A stretch of 64,000 nucleotides of DNA from Flavobacterium rivuli WB 3.3-2 = DSM 21788. Lineage in GTDB: Bacteria > Bacteroidota > Bacteroidia > Flavobacteriales > Flavobacteriaceae. The position numbers were made by a program, and so were the translations under genes. Under the pieces are notes generated by a model. It did not search any database. It had not been told where the DNA came from and saw only the letters and a list, made by a program, of their open reading frames with translations. The stretch covers positions 62,001 through 126,000 of the forward strand of contig NZ_KB899970.1 in assembly GCF_000378485.1 (NCBI RefSeq). Reading direction: 5' to 3'. Shown one piece after another: positions 52,723-61,587 of the stretch. The stretch's first letter is position 1; every line of letters starts with the position of its first letter.

Positions 52723-54324
52723 ATGGATAATTACGCTCTTTTTACGAAATCGATTTCGCTGGAAACCCTTGGAATCAAAGGCGCTTCCGTGCATTACCAG
52801 TTAACTCCTGCAGAGCTTCACCGTATATGTGTTGCAAAGGGGCAGGGAGCAGAAACATCTACAGGGGCACTTGCAATTAACACAGGAGAGTTTACAGGAC
52901 GTTGCCCTCAGGACCGCTTTATTGTTGAAGATGCTATTACCGCAGACAAAGTATGGTGGGGAAAGGTAAATTTGCCTTTTGATAGTAAAAAGTTTGATGC
53001 GCTTTACAATAAGGTAACAGCATATCTTAGCAATAAAGAAGTTTACGTGCGCGATGGTTACGTATGTGCAGACTCTAACTACAGACTTAATGTAAGGGCA
53101 GTTACAGAGCATGCATGGAGCAACCTGTTTTGCTACAACATGTTTTTGCGCCCAAACGAAAATGAACTTGACGATCTTACTGCCGACTGGCATGTTATAT
53201 GTGCACCGGGCTTTAAGGCAGACCCTTTGATAGATGGTACACAAAACCCTAATTTTGCCATTCTTAATTTTACCCGTAAAATTGTGCTTATAGGGGGCAC
53301 CGGTTATACGGGAGAGATTAAAAAAGGTATATTTTCTGCGCTTAATTTCCTTATGCCTGTTTACAATAATACATTGCCTATGCACTGTAGTGCAAATGTT
53401 GGCGAAGACGGCGACACTGCTATATTTTTCGGACTTTCGGGTACCGGTAAAACTACACTTTCTGCAGACCCTGCACGTAAGCTTATAGGTGACGACGAGC
53501 ATGGCTGGACGCATGAAAATACTGTATTTAATTTTGAAGGCGGCTGTTATGCCAAGGTTATAAACCTTACCGATGAGCATGAACCGGATATTTACCGTGC
53601 CATTAAAAAAGGGGCATTGCTGGAAAATGTAACCTTTAAATATGGTGGCTATGAGGTAGATTATACCGATGTTTCTATAACGCCGAATACGCGTGTAAGC
53701 TATCCGTTAGATTTTATTCAAAATATACAGCCGGGCTCTATAGGGTATAACCCCAAAAATATTTTCTTTTTAAGTGCCGATTCTTTTGGTATACTGCCTC
53801 CTATCTCTAAATTAACTGCCGGGCAGGCGGCGTACTACTTTATATCTGGCTATACAGCTAAAGTTGCCGGTACAGAGGTGGGCGTTAAAGAGCCTCAGCC
53901 TAACTTCTCAGCCTGTTTTGGCGCTCCGTTCATGCCATTGCATCCCGCTAAGTATGCAGAGATGCTTATTAGCAAAATGGAAGAAACAGGCGTTAATGTA
54001 TGGCTTATTAATACAGGTTGGACCGGTGGCGGTTATGGCACCGGCGAGCGAATGAAATTAAAATACACCCGTGCTATGATAACTGCTGCTCTTAGCGGGC
54101 AGCTGGTAGATGTGGATTATATTAAAGATGAGTTCTTTGGACTTGCAGTACCGCAAAGCTGTCCTAATGTGCCCGATGAGGTACTGAACCCAAGAGATAC
54201 CTGGGAAAGTAAAAAAGCGTATGATAAAAAAGCAAAAGAATTAGCCGGAGAATTCAGGAAAAATTTTGCTAAATTTGAGTCGTTCTCAAATGAAGAAATT
54301 ATTGCCGGCGGTCCGTTGGCATAA
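52723..54324 (+). CDS. pckA: phosphoenolpyruvate carboxykinase (ATP)
   Basis: 533 residues. Makes PEP from oxaloacetate with ATP, the first committed gluconeogenic step. The P-loop GLSGTGKT lies at residues 237-244, preceded by MHCSANVGEDGD and followed by the metal-binding LIGDDEHGW. GEFTGRCPQDRFIVED is the substrate-binding start. Length matches the bacterial ATP type. It has its own candidate regulated promoter and a strong terminator. Confidence 0.97.
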   Translation: MDNYALFTKSISLETLGIKGASVHYQLTPAELHRICVAKGQGAETSTGALAINTGEFTGRCPQDRFIVEDAITADKVWWGKVNLPFDSKKFDALYNKVTAYLSNKEVYVRDGYVCADSNYRLNVRAVTEHAWSNLFCYNMFLRPNENELDDLTADWHVICAPGFKADPLIDGTQNPNFAILNFTRKIVLIGGTGYTGEIKKGIFSALNFLMPVYNNTLPMHCSANVGEDGDTAIFFGLSGTGKTTLSADPARKLIGDDEHGWTHENTVFNFEGGCYAKVINLTDEHEPDIYRAIKKGALLENVTFKYGGYEVDYTDVSITPNTRVSYPLDFIQNIQPGSIGYNPKNIFFLSADSFGILPPISKLTAGQAAYYFISGYTAKVAGTEVGVKEPQPNFSACFGAPFMPLHPAKYAEMLISKMEETGVNVWLINTGWTGGGYGTGERMKLKYTRAMITAALSGQLVDVDYIKDEFFGLAVPQSCPNVPDEVLNPRDTWESKKAYDKKAKELAGEFRKNFAKFESFSNEEIIAGGPLA

Positions 54325-54356
54325 TTGTGAATTTTAGAATAGATGTTTTTGGAAAG

Positions 54357-54384
54357 GCTGCCCGGGGACGGGCAGCTATTTTTT
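54357..54384 (+). terminator. intrinsic terminator of pckA
   Basis: GCTGCCC, loop GGGGAC, GGGCAGC, then TATTTTTT. Confidence 0.85.
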
Positions 54385-54399
54385 ATACAATTGTTGCCA

Positions 54400-54786
54400 A
54401 TGAAAATAAACACTACATCTAATGTAATCATAACTACATATCTTTTAGCTGAGATATTTCTGTTGCTATTTGTCGGGGCTTATTTTTTAATTTTGACAAA
54501 CATAGCCGATTGGGAAATATTTGCTTATAATTTTTATGGAAGCATGGTTATATTTGGTTTATCATGTCTAACCGCTTTACTGTTAAGGTTTATCTTTAAA
54601 ATTAGTAGTAATGTTGTGGTTAGTATTTTATTATTTATCCTGCCAGAAATCATTGGATGGTTCATAACAAAAGATTCGTTGTACCTGTCGGTTTTCAAAA
54701 ATGACACCTCATATATTTTAATATATCCGTTTAGTGTATTGATTGCTTTCACAGCAGTTGCGATACTTGCAAAAAACAGTAAATGA
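54400..54786 (+). CDS. hypothetical four-helix membrane protein
   Basis: 128 residues from MKINTTSNVIITTY; an earlier in-frame ATG lies inside the pckA terminator and is rejected. Four hydrophobic helices, no recognisable motif. AT-rich compared with pckA. It would need read-through or a promoter in the short gap. Function unknown. Confidence 0.65.
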   Translation: MKINTTSNVIITTYLLAEIFLLLFVGAYFLILTNIADWEIFAYNFYGSMVIFGLSCLTALLLRFIFKISSNVVVSILLFILPEIIGWFITKDSLYLSVFKNDTSYILIYPFSVLIAFTAVAILAKNSK

Positions 54787-54805
54787 GTTTTTTTGCATTT
54801 AGTTT

Positions 54806-55201
54806 CTATATAAATTTATAGCCCAAACCGAATGTCCATATCATTCTGTCCTTAGAGTTATAGCCGTAATAAGGTGTTATCAGCATCCAGTTTCTATATT
54901 CTACAATAGGCGATACGGCCAGCCTTGGCTGTGCTTTTCTATCCATTATTAGTAATGAAGGGAATGCCCCAACACCTACTTTAAAATTCTTCGTAAATTT
55001 ATATTTAAGGCTTGGGCCACCCACGTTTATGCCAAATGCTTTTGTGCCGTAAGATACAGCCAGCATACCATCAAAACCTGCCTCTACATTTTTTATGGTT
55101 TTTTTGTCTGTGTTGTTTGTAGTGGCAGCTTCCTGCGACCAACATGATATAGAAAATAAAAGTGCAGCCGCAAGAGCTGTTTTAGTAATTTTTTTTCGCA
55201 T
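54806..55201 (-). CDS. small outer-membrane barrel-like protein
   Basis: 131 residues with a signal peptide (MRKKITKTALAAALLFSISCWSQ) and alternating strands (GGPSLKYKFTKNFKVGVGAFPSLL, WTFGLGYKFI) ending in a hydrophobic strand. It looks like a short OMP-type barrel. Not recognised beyond that. Confidence 0.7.
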   Translation of the reverse strand: MRKKITKTALAAALLFSISCWSQEAATTNNTDKKTIKNVEAGFDGMLAVSYGTKAFGINVGGPSLKYKFTKNFKVGVGAFPSLLIMDRKAQPRLAVSPIVEYRNWMLITPYYGYNSKDRMIWTFGLGYKFI

Positions 55202-55425
55202 AAATAATTAGGTCGTTTATAAAGCCCTCAAAATATTTTTGGGCGTAATATGATTTTGGCGCGAAAGTAAAATTTATAAAACAACAGTAATATTCCGGCT
55301 ATAAAATATGTTGTAAAACTGCGGGATTTTGTAATGAAATGGCTTGCTTTGAGAGTGAGGCGAGTGTGGCTTGAAGTATAATAAACCTGCCTTACTAATA
55401 TAGCGTTACGTGTTTTTAAACAAAT
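55202..55425. other. intergenic stretch without a gene
   Basis: About 224 bp between the barrel-like gene and the hemD terminator. I see no open reading frame, repeat or clear promoter here. Confidence 0.5.
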
Positions 55426-55454
55426 AAAGCCACTCCCGTGTGGGAGCAGCTTTT
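55426..55454. terminator. terminator downstream of hemD
   Basis: AAAGC-CA-CTCCC, loop GTGT, GGGAG-CA-GCTTT, symmetric so usable on either strand; the minus-strand hemD gene ends 24 bp away. Confidence 0.65.
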
Positions 55455-55477
55455 ATATATCTGTAAAAAGTAAAGTA

Positions 55478-56227
55478 TTATTTTCCCTTATTAGCTTCGG
55501 TTATATATTTTTCTAATGCCATAGTCATACTCGGGGTGCCGGGTGCGGGTGCCATAATATCTACACGCAGGCCGTGCTCCAGGGCTTCTTTTTGCGTTGT
55601 ATTACCAAAAACAGCAATACGGGTTTCGTTTTGTTTAAAATCAGGAAAGTTTTTAAATAACGATTTTATACCTGTAGGGCTAAAAAAGGCAAGAATATCG
55701 TAGTAAACATCCTTAAGATCGGTAAGGTCGCTCATTACGGTACGGTAAAATGTACCGGGTGTCCAGTCTACTTTCAGGCTGTTAAGTACCTGTGGAATAT
55801 CCTCATTTAATTGCTCAGATGACGGTAGCAAAAATTTCTCGTCTTTATATTTTTTTATAAGGGGAGATAAATCCACAAAATCTTTCTGGCCTACATAAAT
55901 TTTCCTTTTGCGGTACACCACATATTTTTGCAGGTAAAAGGCAATAGCCTCGCTCTGGCAAAAATACTTTAATGTTTCAGGCACCTTGTAACGCATTTCT
56001 TCGGCTACGCGAAAAAAATGGTCAATAGAGTTCTTGCTGGTAAGAATAATGGCTGTGTAGTTATTTAAATCTACTTTTTGTGCCCTTACATCCTTAGCGC
56101 TTACACCCTCTACATGGATAAATGGCCTAAAATCTACTTTTACTTTTAGCTTATGCTGAATTTCGAAGTATGGTGAATTTTCTACTTTAGGCTCCGGCTG
56201 CGAAACCAAAATTGTTTTCACTTTCAT
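55478..56227 (-). CDS. hemD: uroporphyrinogen-III synthase
   Basis: 249 residues. Closes and inverts ring D of hydroxymethylbilane in haem synthesis. The HemD fold shows in TILVSQPEP at the start, YTAIILTSKNSIDHFF near residue 57, and the C-terminal ILAFFSPTGIKSLFKNFPDF and RIAVFGNTTQKEALEHGL. Low overall conservation is usual for HemD. It starts 18 nt downstream of the DUF4271 gene stop, in one likely transcript. Confidence 0.9.
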   Translation of the reverse strand: MKVKTILVSQPEPKVENSPYFEIQHKLKVKVDFRPFIHVEGVSAKDVRAQKVDLNNYTAIILTSKNSIDHFFRVAEEMRYKVPETLKYFCQSEAIAFYLQKYVVYRKRKIYVGQKDFVDLSPLIKKYKDEKFLLPSSEQLNEDIPQVLNSLKVDWTPGTFYRTVMSDLTDLKDVYYDILAFFSPTGIKSLFKNFPDFKQNETRIAVFGNTTQKEALEHGLRVDIMAPAPGTPSMTMALEKYITEANKGK

Positions 56228-56245
56228 ATTGTAACTGTTGTTTAA

Positions 56246-56908
56246 CTAACTGTTCGTAAACCAATAATACATGAAATAATAGGGTGCTATTTCAAGTGCG
56301 CAAAGATACAAAATAAAATAAAACAATTTCGCCAGTATCAACTTTTGATAAATTCTCAGCGAAACGAGGTATGAAATAACGGTTGCGGCTATAATTATGG
56401 CTAAAATTAAGTATAATAAAATGCGGGTAGGGGCAATGTTATAAAATAAGATAACATTTATAGGCAAAAGCAGCAGGCCTATGTATGCCCTGTAATTTAC
56501 TTTATGCAGGTTAAACTGCTCGCTAAATTCTTCTATACTAAAGGCGGTTGCTATAATTTTTTCTATTAAAAATTTTGCAAGAATAAAAAATGCGACCACT
56601 GTAAAAAGCTGTATAAACGATATGCCGCCGGATTTTACCAGGTTAAAATAGCTTAATACAAATTGCAGCAGGAATGAGTAAGAAATTACCTGCACAAAAA
56701 AGAACGAAATGGTAAACCAGCTTAAAAGGTTAGATGTGTCTTTATATATTTTGGTGTACTTGTCGCTAAAGCCAAGTTTAATAAATTCGGCAAAACGAGC
56801 CTCAAAAACCGATTTGTTTACGGCAACCACAGCAAAGCAAAACACAAAGAGAAGGGTTGCCCAATCTTTTGCGCCAATAATACGTTCTTGTAATACCAGA
56901 TATTGCAT
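56246..56908 (-). CDS. DUF4271 membrane protein
   Basis: 220 residues, about six membrane segments, with the typical QERIIGAKDWATLLFVFCFAVVAVNKS start. DUF4271 is a Bacteroidota family, often next to hemD. Function unknown; haem-related by association only. It diverges from the glycosyltransferase gene. Confidence 0.88.
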   Translation of the reverse strand: MQYLVLQERIIGAKDWATLLFVFCFAVVAVNKSVFEARFAEFIKLGFSDKYTKIYKDTSNLLSWFTISFFFVQVISYSFLLQFVLSYFNLVKSGGISFIQLFTVVAFFILAKFLIEKIIATAFSIEEFSEQFNLHKVNYRAYIGLLLLPINVILFYNIAPTRILLYLILAIIIAATVISYLVSLRIYQKLILAKLFYFILYLCALEIAPYYFMYYWFTNS

Positions 56909-56964
56909 ACTGCAAAATTAGTGTTTTTTCAGGATGCAGTAATCAATTATAATTTAATTATGTT

Positions 56965-56992
56965 TTGTGCGTTAAGAAATACACTACTTTTG
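56965..56992 (+). promoter_or_regulatory. promoter of the glycosyltransferase-pyrC transcript
   Basis: TTG (56965-56967), 17-bp spacer, TACTTTTG (56985-56992): full consensus. It decides the start of the next gene at 57014 (leader about 15 nt). Confidence 0.75.
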
Positions 56993-57013
56993 CACCAAAA
57001 TTCGCCCTGTCCC

Positions 57014-57736
57014 ATGAGTGAAGGAATTGTAATAATCCCTACATACAACGAGATTGAAAATATAGAGACGGTCATTAAGGCTGTTTTTTTACTCGAAACA
57101 CCTTTTGACGTACTAATTGTAGACGATAACTCGCCTGATGGTACCGCTCAAAAAGTGCGGGAGTTACAGGCAGAATATCCAGGTAAGCTTAACCTCGAGG
57201 TTAGGGCAGGCAAGGCCGGCCTTGGTACTGCTTATGTACACGGTTTTCACTGGGCCATAAGCCGTAAATACGAGTATATATTTGAGATGGATGCCGATAT
57301 GTCTCATAATCCTAACGATCTCGAAAAACTGCAGGCCGCCTGTAAAAAAGGTGCCGATGTTGCCATTGGGTCCCGTTACAGTAATGGCGTTAATGTGGTA
57401 AACTGGCCGCTAAGCAGGGTATTGCTTTCTTATTTTGCATCGGTATATGTAAATATTATTACCGGTATGGAAATTAAAGATGCCACTGCAGGTTTTATAT
57501 GCTACAAGCGTAAAGTGCTGGAGAGTATAAACCTCGACAGGATAAAATTTGTAGGCTATGCTTTTCAGATAGAAATGAAATACAGGGCTTACGTTAACGC
57601 TTTTATAATTGAAGAAGTGCCCATTATATTTACCGATCGTACCAAAGGGGTATCTAAAATGAGTTCAGCCATATTTAAAGAAGCCATTTTTGGCGTTATA
57701 AGGCTAAGAATAAAAAGAATGCTAAACCGACTATAA
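57014..57736 (+). CDS. polyprenol-phosphate mannosyltransferase-like GT2 glycosyltransferase
   Basis: About 240 residues from MSEGIVIIPTYNEIENI. An upstream in-frame ATG would precede the promoter and is rejected. The GT2 features are VDDNSPDGTA near residue 38, the metal-binding DAD in FEMDADMSHNP near residue 95 and the GLGTAYVHGF acceptor stretch. It resembles DPM1-type enzymes that load mannose onto polyprenol phosphate. No C-terminal membrane helices are seen. It is 7 nt upstream of pyrC. Confidence 0.9.
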   Translation: MSEGIVIIPTYNEIENIETVIKAVFLLETPFDVLIVDDNSPDGTAQKVRELQAEYPGKLNLEVRAGKAGLGTAYVHGFHWAISRKYEYIFEMDADMSHNPNDLEKLQAACKKGADVAIGSRYSNGVNVVNWPLSRVLLSYFASVYVNIITGMEIKDATAGFICYKRKVLESINLDRIKFVGYAFQIEMKYRAYVNAFIIEEVPIIFTDRTKGVSKMSSAIFKEAIFGVIRLRIKRMLNRL

Positions 57737-57743
57737 CAATATA

Positions 57744-59087
57744 ATGAACAGGATACTAATAAAGAATGCCAAAATTGTAAATGAGGGTACAATTTTTGAA
57801 GGCGATCTTTTTATAGAGGATAAATTTATAAAGGAAATAGGCGAAAAAATAAGTCCTAAAACCGGAGATTGTGTAATAATTGATGCCGAAGGAAGCTTTT
57901 TAATTCCGGGTGCCATAGATGACCAGGTACATTTTCGCGAACCGGGCCTTACCCATAAGGGCACCATTGAAACCGAAAGCCGCGCTGCCGTGGCAGGAGG
58001 TATAACATCTTACATAGAACAGCCTAATACGGTACCTAATGCGGTAACGCAGGAGCTGCTGGAAGATAAATACAACAGGGCTGCAGGAGTATCGTTTGCT
58101 AACTACTCATTTATGATGGGCGGTACAAATGATAACTTAGAAGAGGTGCTTAAAACCAACCCTAAAAATGTAGCCGGTATAAAATTATTCCTGGGTTCAT
58201 CTACAGGTAATATGCTGGTAGATAATACCGAGGTGTTAGAAAAAATATTCAGCAGTACAAAAATGCTTATTGCTGTTCACTGCGAAGACGAGGCTACCAT
58301 ACAGGCTAACCTTGCCAGGTTTAAAGAAGAATATGGCGATGACATCCCTGTGAAATTCCATCCCGAAATTCGTAGTGCAGAGGCTTGTTACATATCATCA
58401 TCGCGTGCGGTAGAACTTGCTAAGAAAACGGGGGCAAGGCTTCACGTTTTCCATGTTTCTACGGGTATCGAGACTGATTTGTTTACCAATAAAATTCCGC
58501 TTGAGGATAAAATGATAACGGCAGAAGTGTGTGTGCACCACCTGTGGTTTACCGATGCCGATTATGCTACTAAAGGCGCTCTTATTAAATGGAACCCGGC
58601 TGTAAAATCGGCTGCCGATAAAGACGCGCTATGGAAAGCACTGCTTGATGACAGGATTGATGTTATTGCGACCGACCATGCACCCCATACACTGGAAGAA
58701 AAGAAAAACCCTTACACATCATCTCCATCCGGAGGTCCGTTAGTACAGCATGCTGTGGTGGCCATGTTTGAGGCGTATCATCAAAAGAAAATATCTGTAG
58801 AGAAGATTGTGGAGAAAATGGCCCATAACCCGGCTAAGATCTTTAAAATAGAAAAGCGTGGCTTTATACGCGAAGGGTATTATGCCGACCTTGTTATTGT
58901 TAACCCGGGACTGCCGTGGAATGTTAAGAAAGAAAATATTTTATATAAATGCGGCTGGTCTCCGTTTGAAGGGGTTAACTTTAAATCGAGGATAAGCCAT
59001 ACGTTTGTAAACGGGCAACTGGTTTACAATAACTTTAAAGTAAAAGATATACGATCTGGCGAACGCCTTTTGTTTAACAGGGAGTAA
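57744..59087 (+). CDS. pyrC: dihydroorotase
   Basis: 447 residues, class I (long) type. Cyclises carbamoyl-aspartate in pyrimidine synthesis. Metal ligands: QVHFREPG near residue 62, the His in AVHCEDEAT and in HVFHVSTG, and the Asp of IATDHAPH near residue 310. Length and motifs are normal. It follows the glycosyltransferase by 7 nt and ends in a terminator. Confidence 0.95.
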   Translation: MNRILIKNAKIVNEGTIFEGDLFIEDKFIKEIGEKISPKTGDCVIIDAEGSFLIPGAIDDQVHFREPGLTHKGTIETESRAAVAGGITSYIEQPNTVPNAVTQELLEDKYNRAAGVSFANYSFMMGGTNDNLEEVLKTNPKNVAGIKLFLGSSTGNMLVDNTEVLEKIFSSTKMLIAVHCEDEATIQANLARFKEEYGDDIPVKFHPEIRSAEACYISSSRAVELAKKTGARLHVFHVSTGIETDLFTNKIPLEDKMITAEVCVHHLWFTDADYATKGALIKWNPAVKSAADKDALWKALLDDRIDVIATDHAPHTLEEKKNPYTSSPSGGPLVQHAVVAMFEAYHQKKISVEKIVEKMAHNPAKIFKIEKRGFIREGYYADLVIVNPGLPWNVKKENILYKCGWSPFEGVNFKSRISHTFVNGQLVYNNFKVKDIRSGERLLFNRE

Positions 59088-59101
59088 TTATATGATACTA
59101 C

Positions 59102-59127
59102 AAGCCGGGCGTTGCCCGGCTTTTTTT
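59102..59127 (+). terminator. intrinsic terminator of pyrC
   Basis: AAGCCGGGC, loop GTT, GCCCGGCTT, then seven T. Confidence 0.9.
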
Positions 59128-59198
59128 ATGCCAAATAATACCTTGATAGTGCAGTTGGTAAAATAGTTTTATAGATTTGTATAAAATAACCTGGTAAC

Positions 59199-59579
59199 AT
59201 GAAAAAACTGCTGCTTATACTTTTATGTGTTTTAGCATTATCCTGCGATAGCCACACGGCACCAAAGCCCGAACATCTTTTAGCTAAAGATGAATTGGTA
59301 AACGTGTTATATGATATTGCTTTGCTGCAATCTATAAAATCGTTTCAGCCTGCTGTGTTAGATACTAACAATGTAAATGCCCATACTTATATTTATAAAA
59401 AATATAAAATTGACAGCCTTACTTTTGCGCAAAACCATGCTTATTATGCTTCGGATATCGAAGACTATGAAAAGATAGAAAAAGAGGTGTCTAACCGCAT
59501 ACAGCAAAAAAGGGATGAGCTAACACCTAAAAAAGATATAACTGCCACAAAGAAATCTAAAAAAGACAGCATTAAATAA
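59199..59579 (+). CDS. DUF4296 lipoprotein
   Basis: 126 residues. Lipoprotein signal MKKLLLILLCVLALSC with Cys16, then the DUF4296 helix pattern (KDELVNVLYDIALLQSIKS) and a Lys-rich C-terminus (KKDITATKKSKKDSIK). A TAGATTTG -7-like box lies about 20 bp upstream. Bacteroidota-specific and of unknown role. The following gene starts 11 nt later. Confidence 0.9.
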   Translation: MKKLLLILLCVLALSCDSHTAPKPEHLLAKDELVNVLYDIALLQSIKSFQPAVLDTNNVNAHTYIYKKYKIDSLTFAQNHAYYASDIEDYEKIEKEVSNRIQQKRDELTPKKDITATKKSKKDSIK

Positions 59580-59590
59580 TTACTTACGGT

Positions 59591-60442
59591 ATGGCAAAAA
59601 TATTGTTTCTGGCGTGTTTCTGTTTATTTTATAATGTGTCTTTTAGTCAAAACAAAGTTATTTGCAGCAGTGATACTAAAAAGCCAGTGCCCTATGTAAA
59701 TATATGGATAGATTCGCAATTAGGTACTACAGCAAATGAGCAGGGAGCTTTTAGCCTGCCGGATACTGCCAGTAATACAATTGTTAGGTTTAGTTCTGTG
59801 GGGTATAAAGATAAAGTGCTTAACGCAGCCGAGCTTAAAGACACGGTTTTTTTAAATCCCGAAATTTACAAGCTTAATAATATTGATATTTATGCCCAAA
59901 ATAAAAAAAGCGTAAAGTTAGGGAAGCTTAAAAACTCCGGACGCGAGGTTTGTGTTACACCTCCCTATGAAATGAGGATGATAGGAAGGAGCTTTATGTA
60001 TAAAAAAGAATATGCAAATACAAAATTTATTAAATCAGTATCTGTTAAAACTTTTGCTGAAATAGATAATGGCGTGCTGAATTTACAATTTTACAGCCTT
60101 AATGAAAATGGCGAGCCAAAAGACCGCATTTTTAATCAGAACATTATTTTTTCGGTATCCTCAGGAGATAACAAGGCCAGTAAGATTGATGTATTAAAGT
60201 ATTTTATAGAGTTTCCTGAGAACGGAATATTTGTGGCAGTAGAAAATTTACTCCTTGACCAAAACAAGTATCCGTTATATTATAAAACTAAAGCTGATGA
60301 GATTAAAGAAATCATAATATACGAACCACGTATTAAAGTAACTGATTTATCAGGTGCTCCTGATACCTGGACATTTGATGGAAAAACATGGCTGCTTAAC
60401 CTGAAAAACCATATGATCATGCAACTCGAATTAAGTAATTAA
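59591..60442 (+). CDS. carboxypeptidase-like regulatory-domain protein
   Basis: 283 residues. Signal peptide (MAKILFLACFCLFYNVSFS), CarboxypepD_reg-like domain (residues ~22-95, KKPVPYVNIWIDSQLGTTANEQGAFSLPD), then a soluble beta-rich domain of unknown type (KSVKLGKLKNSGREV, LNLQFYSLNENGEPKDRIF). It probably sits in the periplasm or at the outer membrane. It is likely co-transcribed with the DUF4296 gene. Confidence 0.82.
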   Translation: MAKILFLACFCLFYNVSFSQNKVICSSDTKKPVPYVNIWIDSQLGTTANEQGAFSLPDTASNTIVRFSSVGYKDKVLNAAELKDTVFLNPEIYKLNNIDIYAQNKKSVKLGKLKNSGREVCVTPPYEMRMIGRSFMYKKEYANTKFIKSVSVKTFAEIDNGVLNLQFYSLNENGEPKDRIFNQNIIFSVSSGDNKASKIDVLKYFIEFPENGIFVAVENLLLDQNKYPLYYKTKADEIKEIIIYEPRIKVTDLSGAPDTWTFDGKTWLLNLKNHMIMQLELSN

Positions 60443-60448
60443 CTATAA

Positions 60449-61459
60449 TTACTTATGCTTCGAGGCTGTAAACCTTTCGCACAAATCTTTAATGTAAGGT
60501 TTTAACGGGGTAAAATTATAGCCTAATGCTTCCTGTATTTTACTGATATCATATACATCAGTCGCATGGCTGGATTGTGCCATGCTGCGGGTTAGTAAGC
60601 GTTTCCTGCCTGATAGTTTACTTACCAGCCAGTCTACCCGCCACCCTATAGAAGTTAGTAAACGTGTAGCGTGTATAGACGGTTTAGCTTTTTTGAGGCC
60701 TGCAGCAACATCATCCAGCATTTCTTTATAGGTAAGGTTTTCGGCAATTAAAGTATAGCGTTCGCCGGTAATATCGCTTTGCATTAATAAAACCATGCAA
60801 TTAACCACATCTTCTACAGCTATAAAACCGCATTTGCCCAATGTATAAAAATATTGCCCCTTATTTACCGTGCTTAGTATAGCGCCGCTGCCCTGGTGCC
60901 AGTAGCCGTAGCCAAAAATAACTCCGGGGTTTACCACCACCACATTAAGGCCCTCCTGCCAGGCACGCCACACTTCCATCTCTGCGCCATACTTACTAAT
61001 GGCATAGTCGTTATGGCTTTTTTCGGGGTTCCATTCGGTTTCTTCGCTAATAGTGCCGCCATCCTGAGTAGTATCTCCAAGTGCCGCAATAGAGCTTACA
61101 TGGCAAAACTTATGTACGCCAAAAGCCAGTGCGCAGTTTACCATATTTGCCGTGCCCTCTATGTTTACTTTGCGCAGCTGTTCTTCTTCCTTAGGGTTAA
61201 AGGTTATAAAAGCAGCACAATGGTATACATGCGTAATACCTGCAAAAGCAGCTTCGAGCGAAGGGATATCGAGAATATCGCCCTGCACCCATTGTATGGT
61301 GTCAAAAAGAGGTTCTTTGCCGTAATGGGTAAAAAGATTCTTTGTTTTGGTAAGGGTATCTGCATTGCGGTATAGGGCACGGATATTTTCGCCGGCTTCT
61401 AAAAGCTTAAGCAATAAATGTGCGCCTACTAATCCTGTTCCGCCGGTAATTAATATCAT
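60449..61459 (-). CDS. NAD-dependent epimerase/dehydratase-family (extended SDR) protein
   Basis: 336 residues from MILITGGTGLVGAHLLLKLL, which matches the family start; a longer in-frame ATG adds an unrelated 14 residues. NAD motif GGTGLVG, catalytic YAISK near residue 155. The central HVSSIAALGD and NPGVIFGYGYW stretches fit the dihydroflavonol-reductase/3-beta-HSD-like subgroup. Substrate unknown. It converges on the preceding gene with a 6-nt gap. Confidence 0.9.
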   Translation of the reverse strand: MILITGGTGLVGAHLLLKLLEAGENIRALYRNADTLTKTKNLFTHYGKEPLFDTIQWVQGDILDIPSLEAAFAGITHVYHCAAFITFNPKEEEQLRKVNIEGTANMVNCALAFGVHKFCHVSSIAALGDTTQDGGTISEETEWNPEKSHNDYAISKYGAEMEVWRAWQEGLNVVVVNPGVIFGYGYWHQGSGAILSTVNKGQYFYTLGKCGFIAVEDVVNCMVLLMQSDITGERYTLIAENLTYKEMLDDVAAGLKKAKPSIHATRLLTSIGWRVDWLVSKLSGRKRLLTRSMAQSSHATDVYDISKIQEALGYNFTPLKPYIKDLCERFTASKHK

Positions 61460-61537
61460 AGAAACAAATTTAGGCATCAAAAGAATATAATGTTTACCCA
61501 TAGGGAAACTTTATTGCAAATATTTACAGATGTATAA

Positions 61538-61566
61538 TTGCTTTATGTTTTCACTTTGTATTTTTG
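61538..61566 (+). promoter_or_regulatory. tyrS promoter
   Basis: TTG (61538-61540), 18-bp spacer, TATTTTTG (61559-61566). Leader of about 15 nt. Confidence 0.75.
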
Positions 61567-61587
61567 CAACCGTATTAAAAATAGAAC

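Noticed and set aside
52801..53580. 259-codon open frame on the minus strand inside pckA
   Set aside because: It is a shadow of pckA, whose protein is complete and highly conserved; the antisense product has a Cys/Lys/Arg-rich, non-protein-like composition.
56903..57013. Upstream extension of the glycosyltransferase
   Set aside because: It would begin before the strong promoter at 56965-56992 and adds non-homologous residues.
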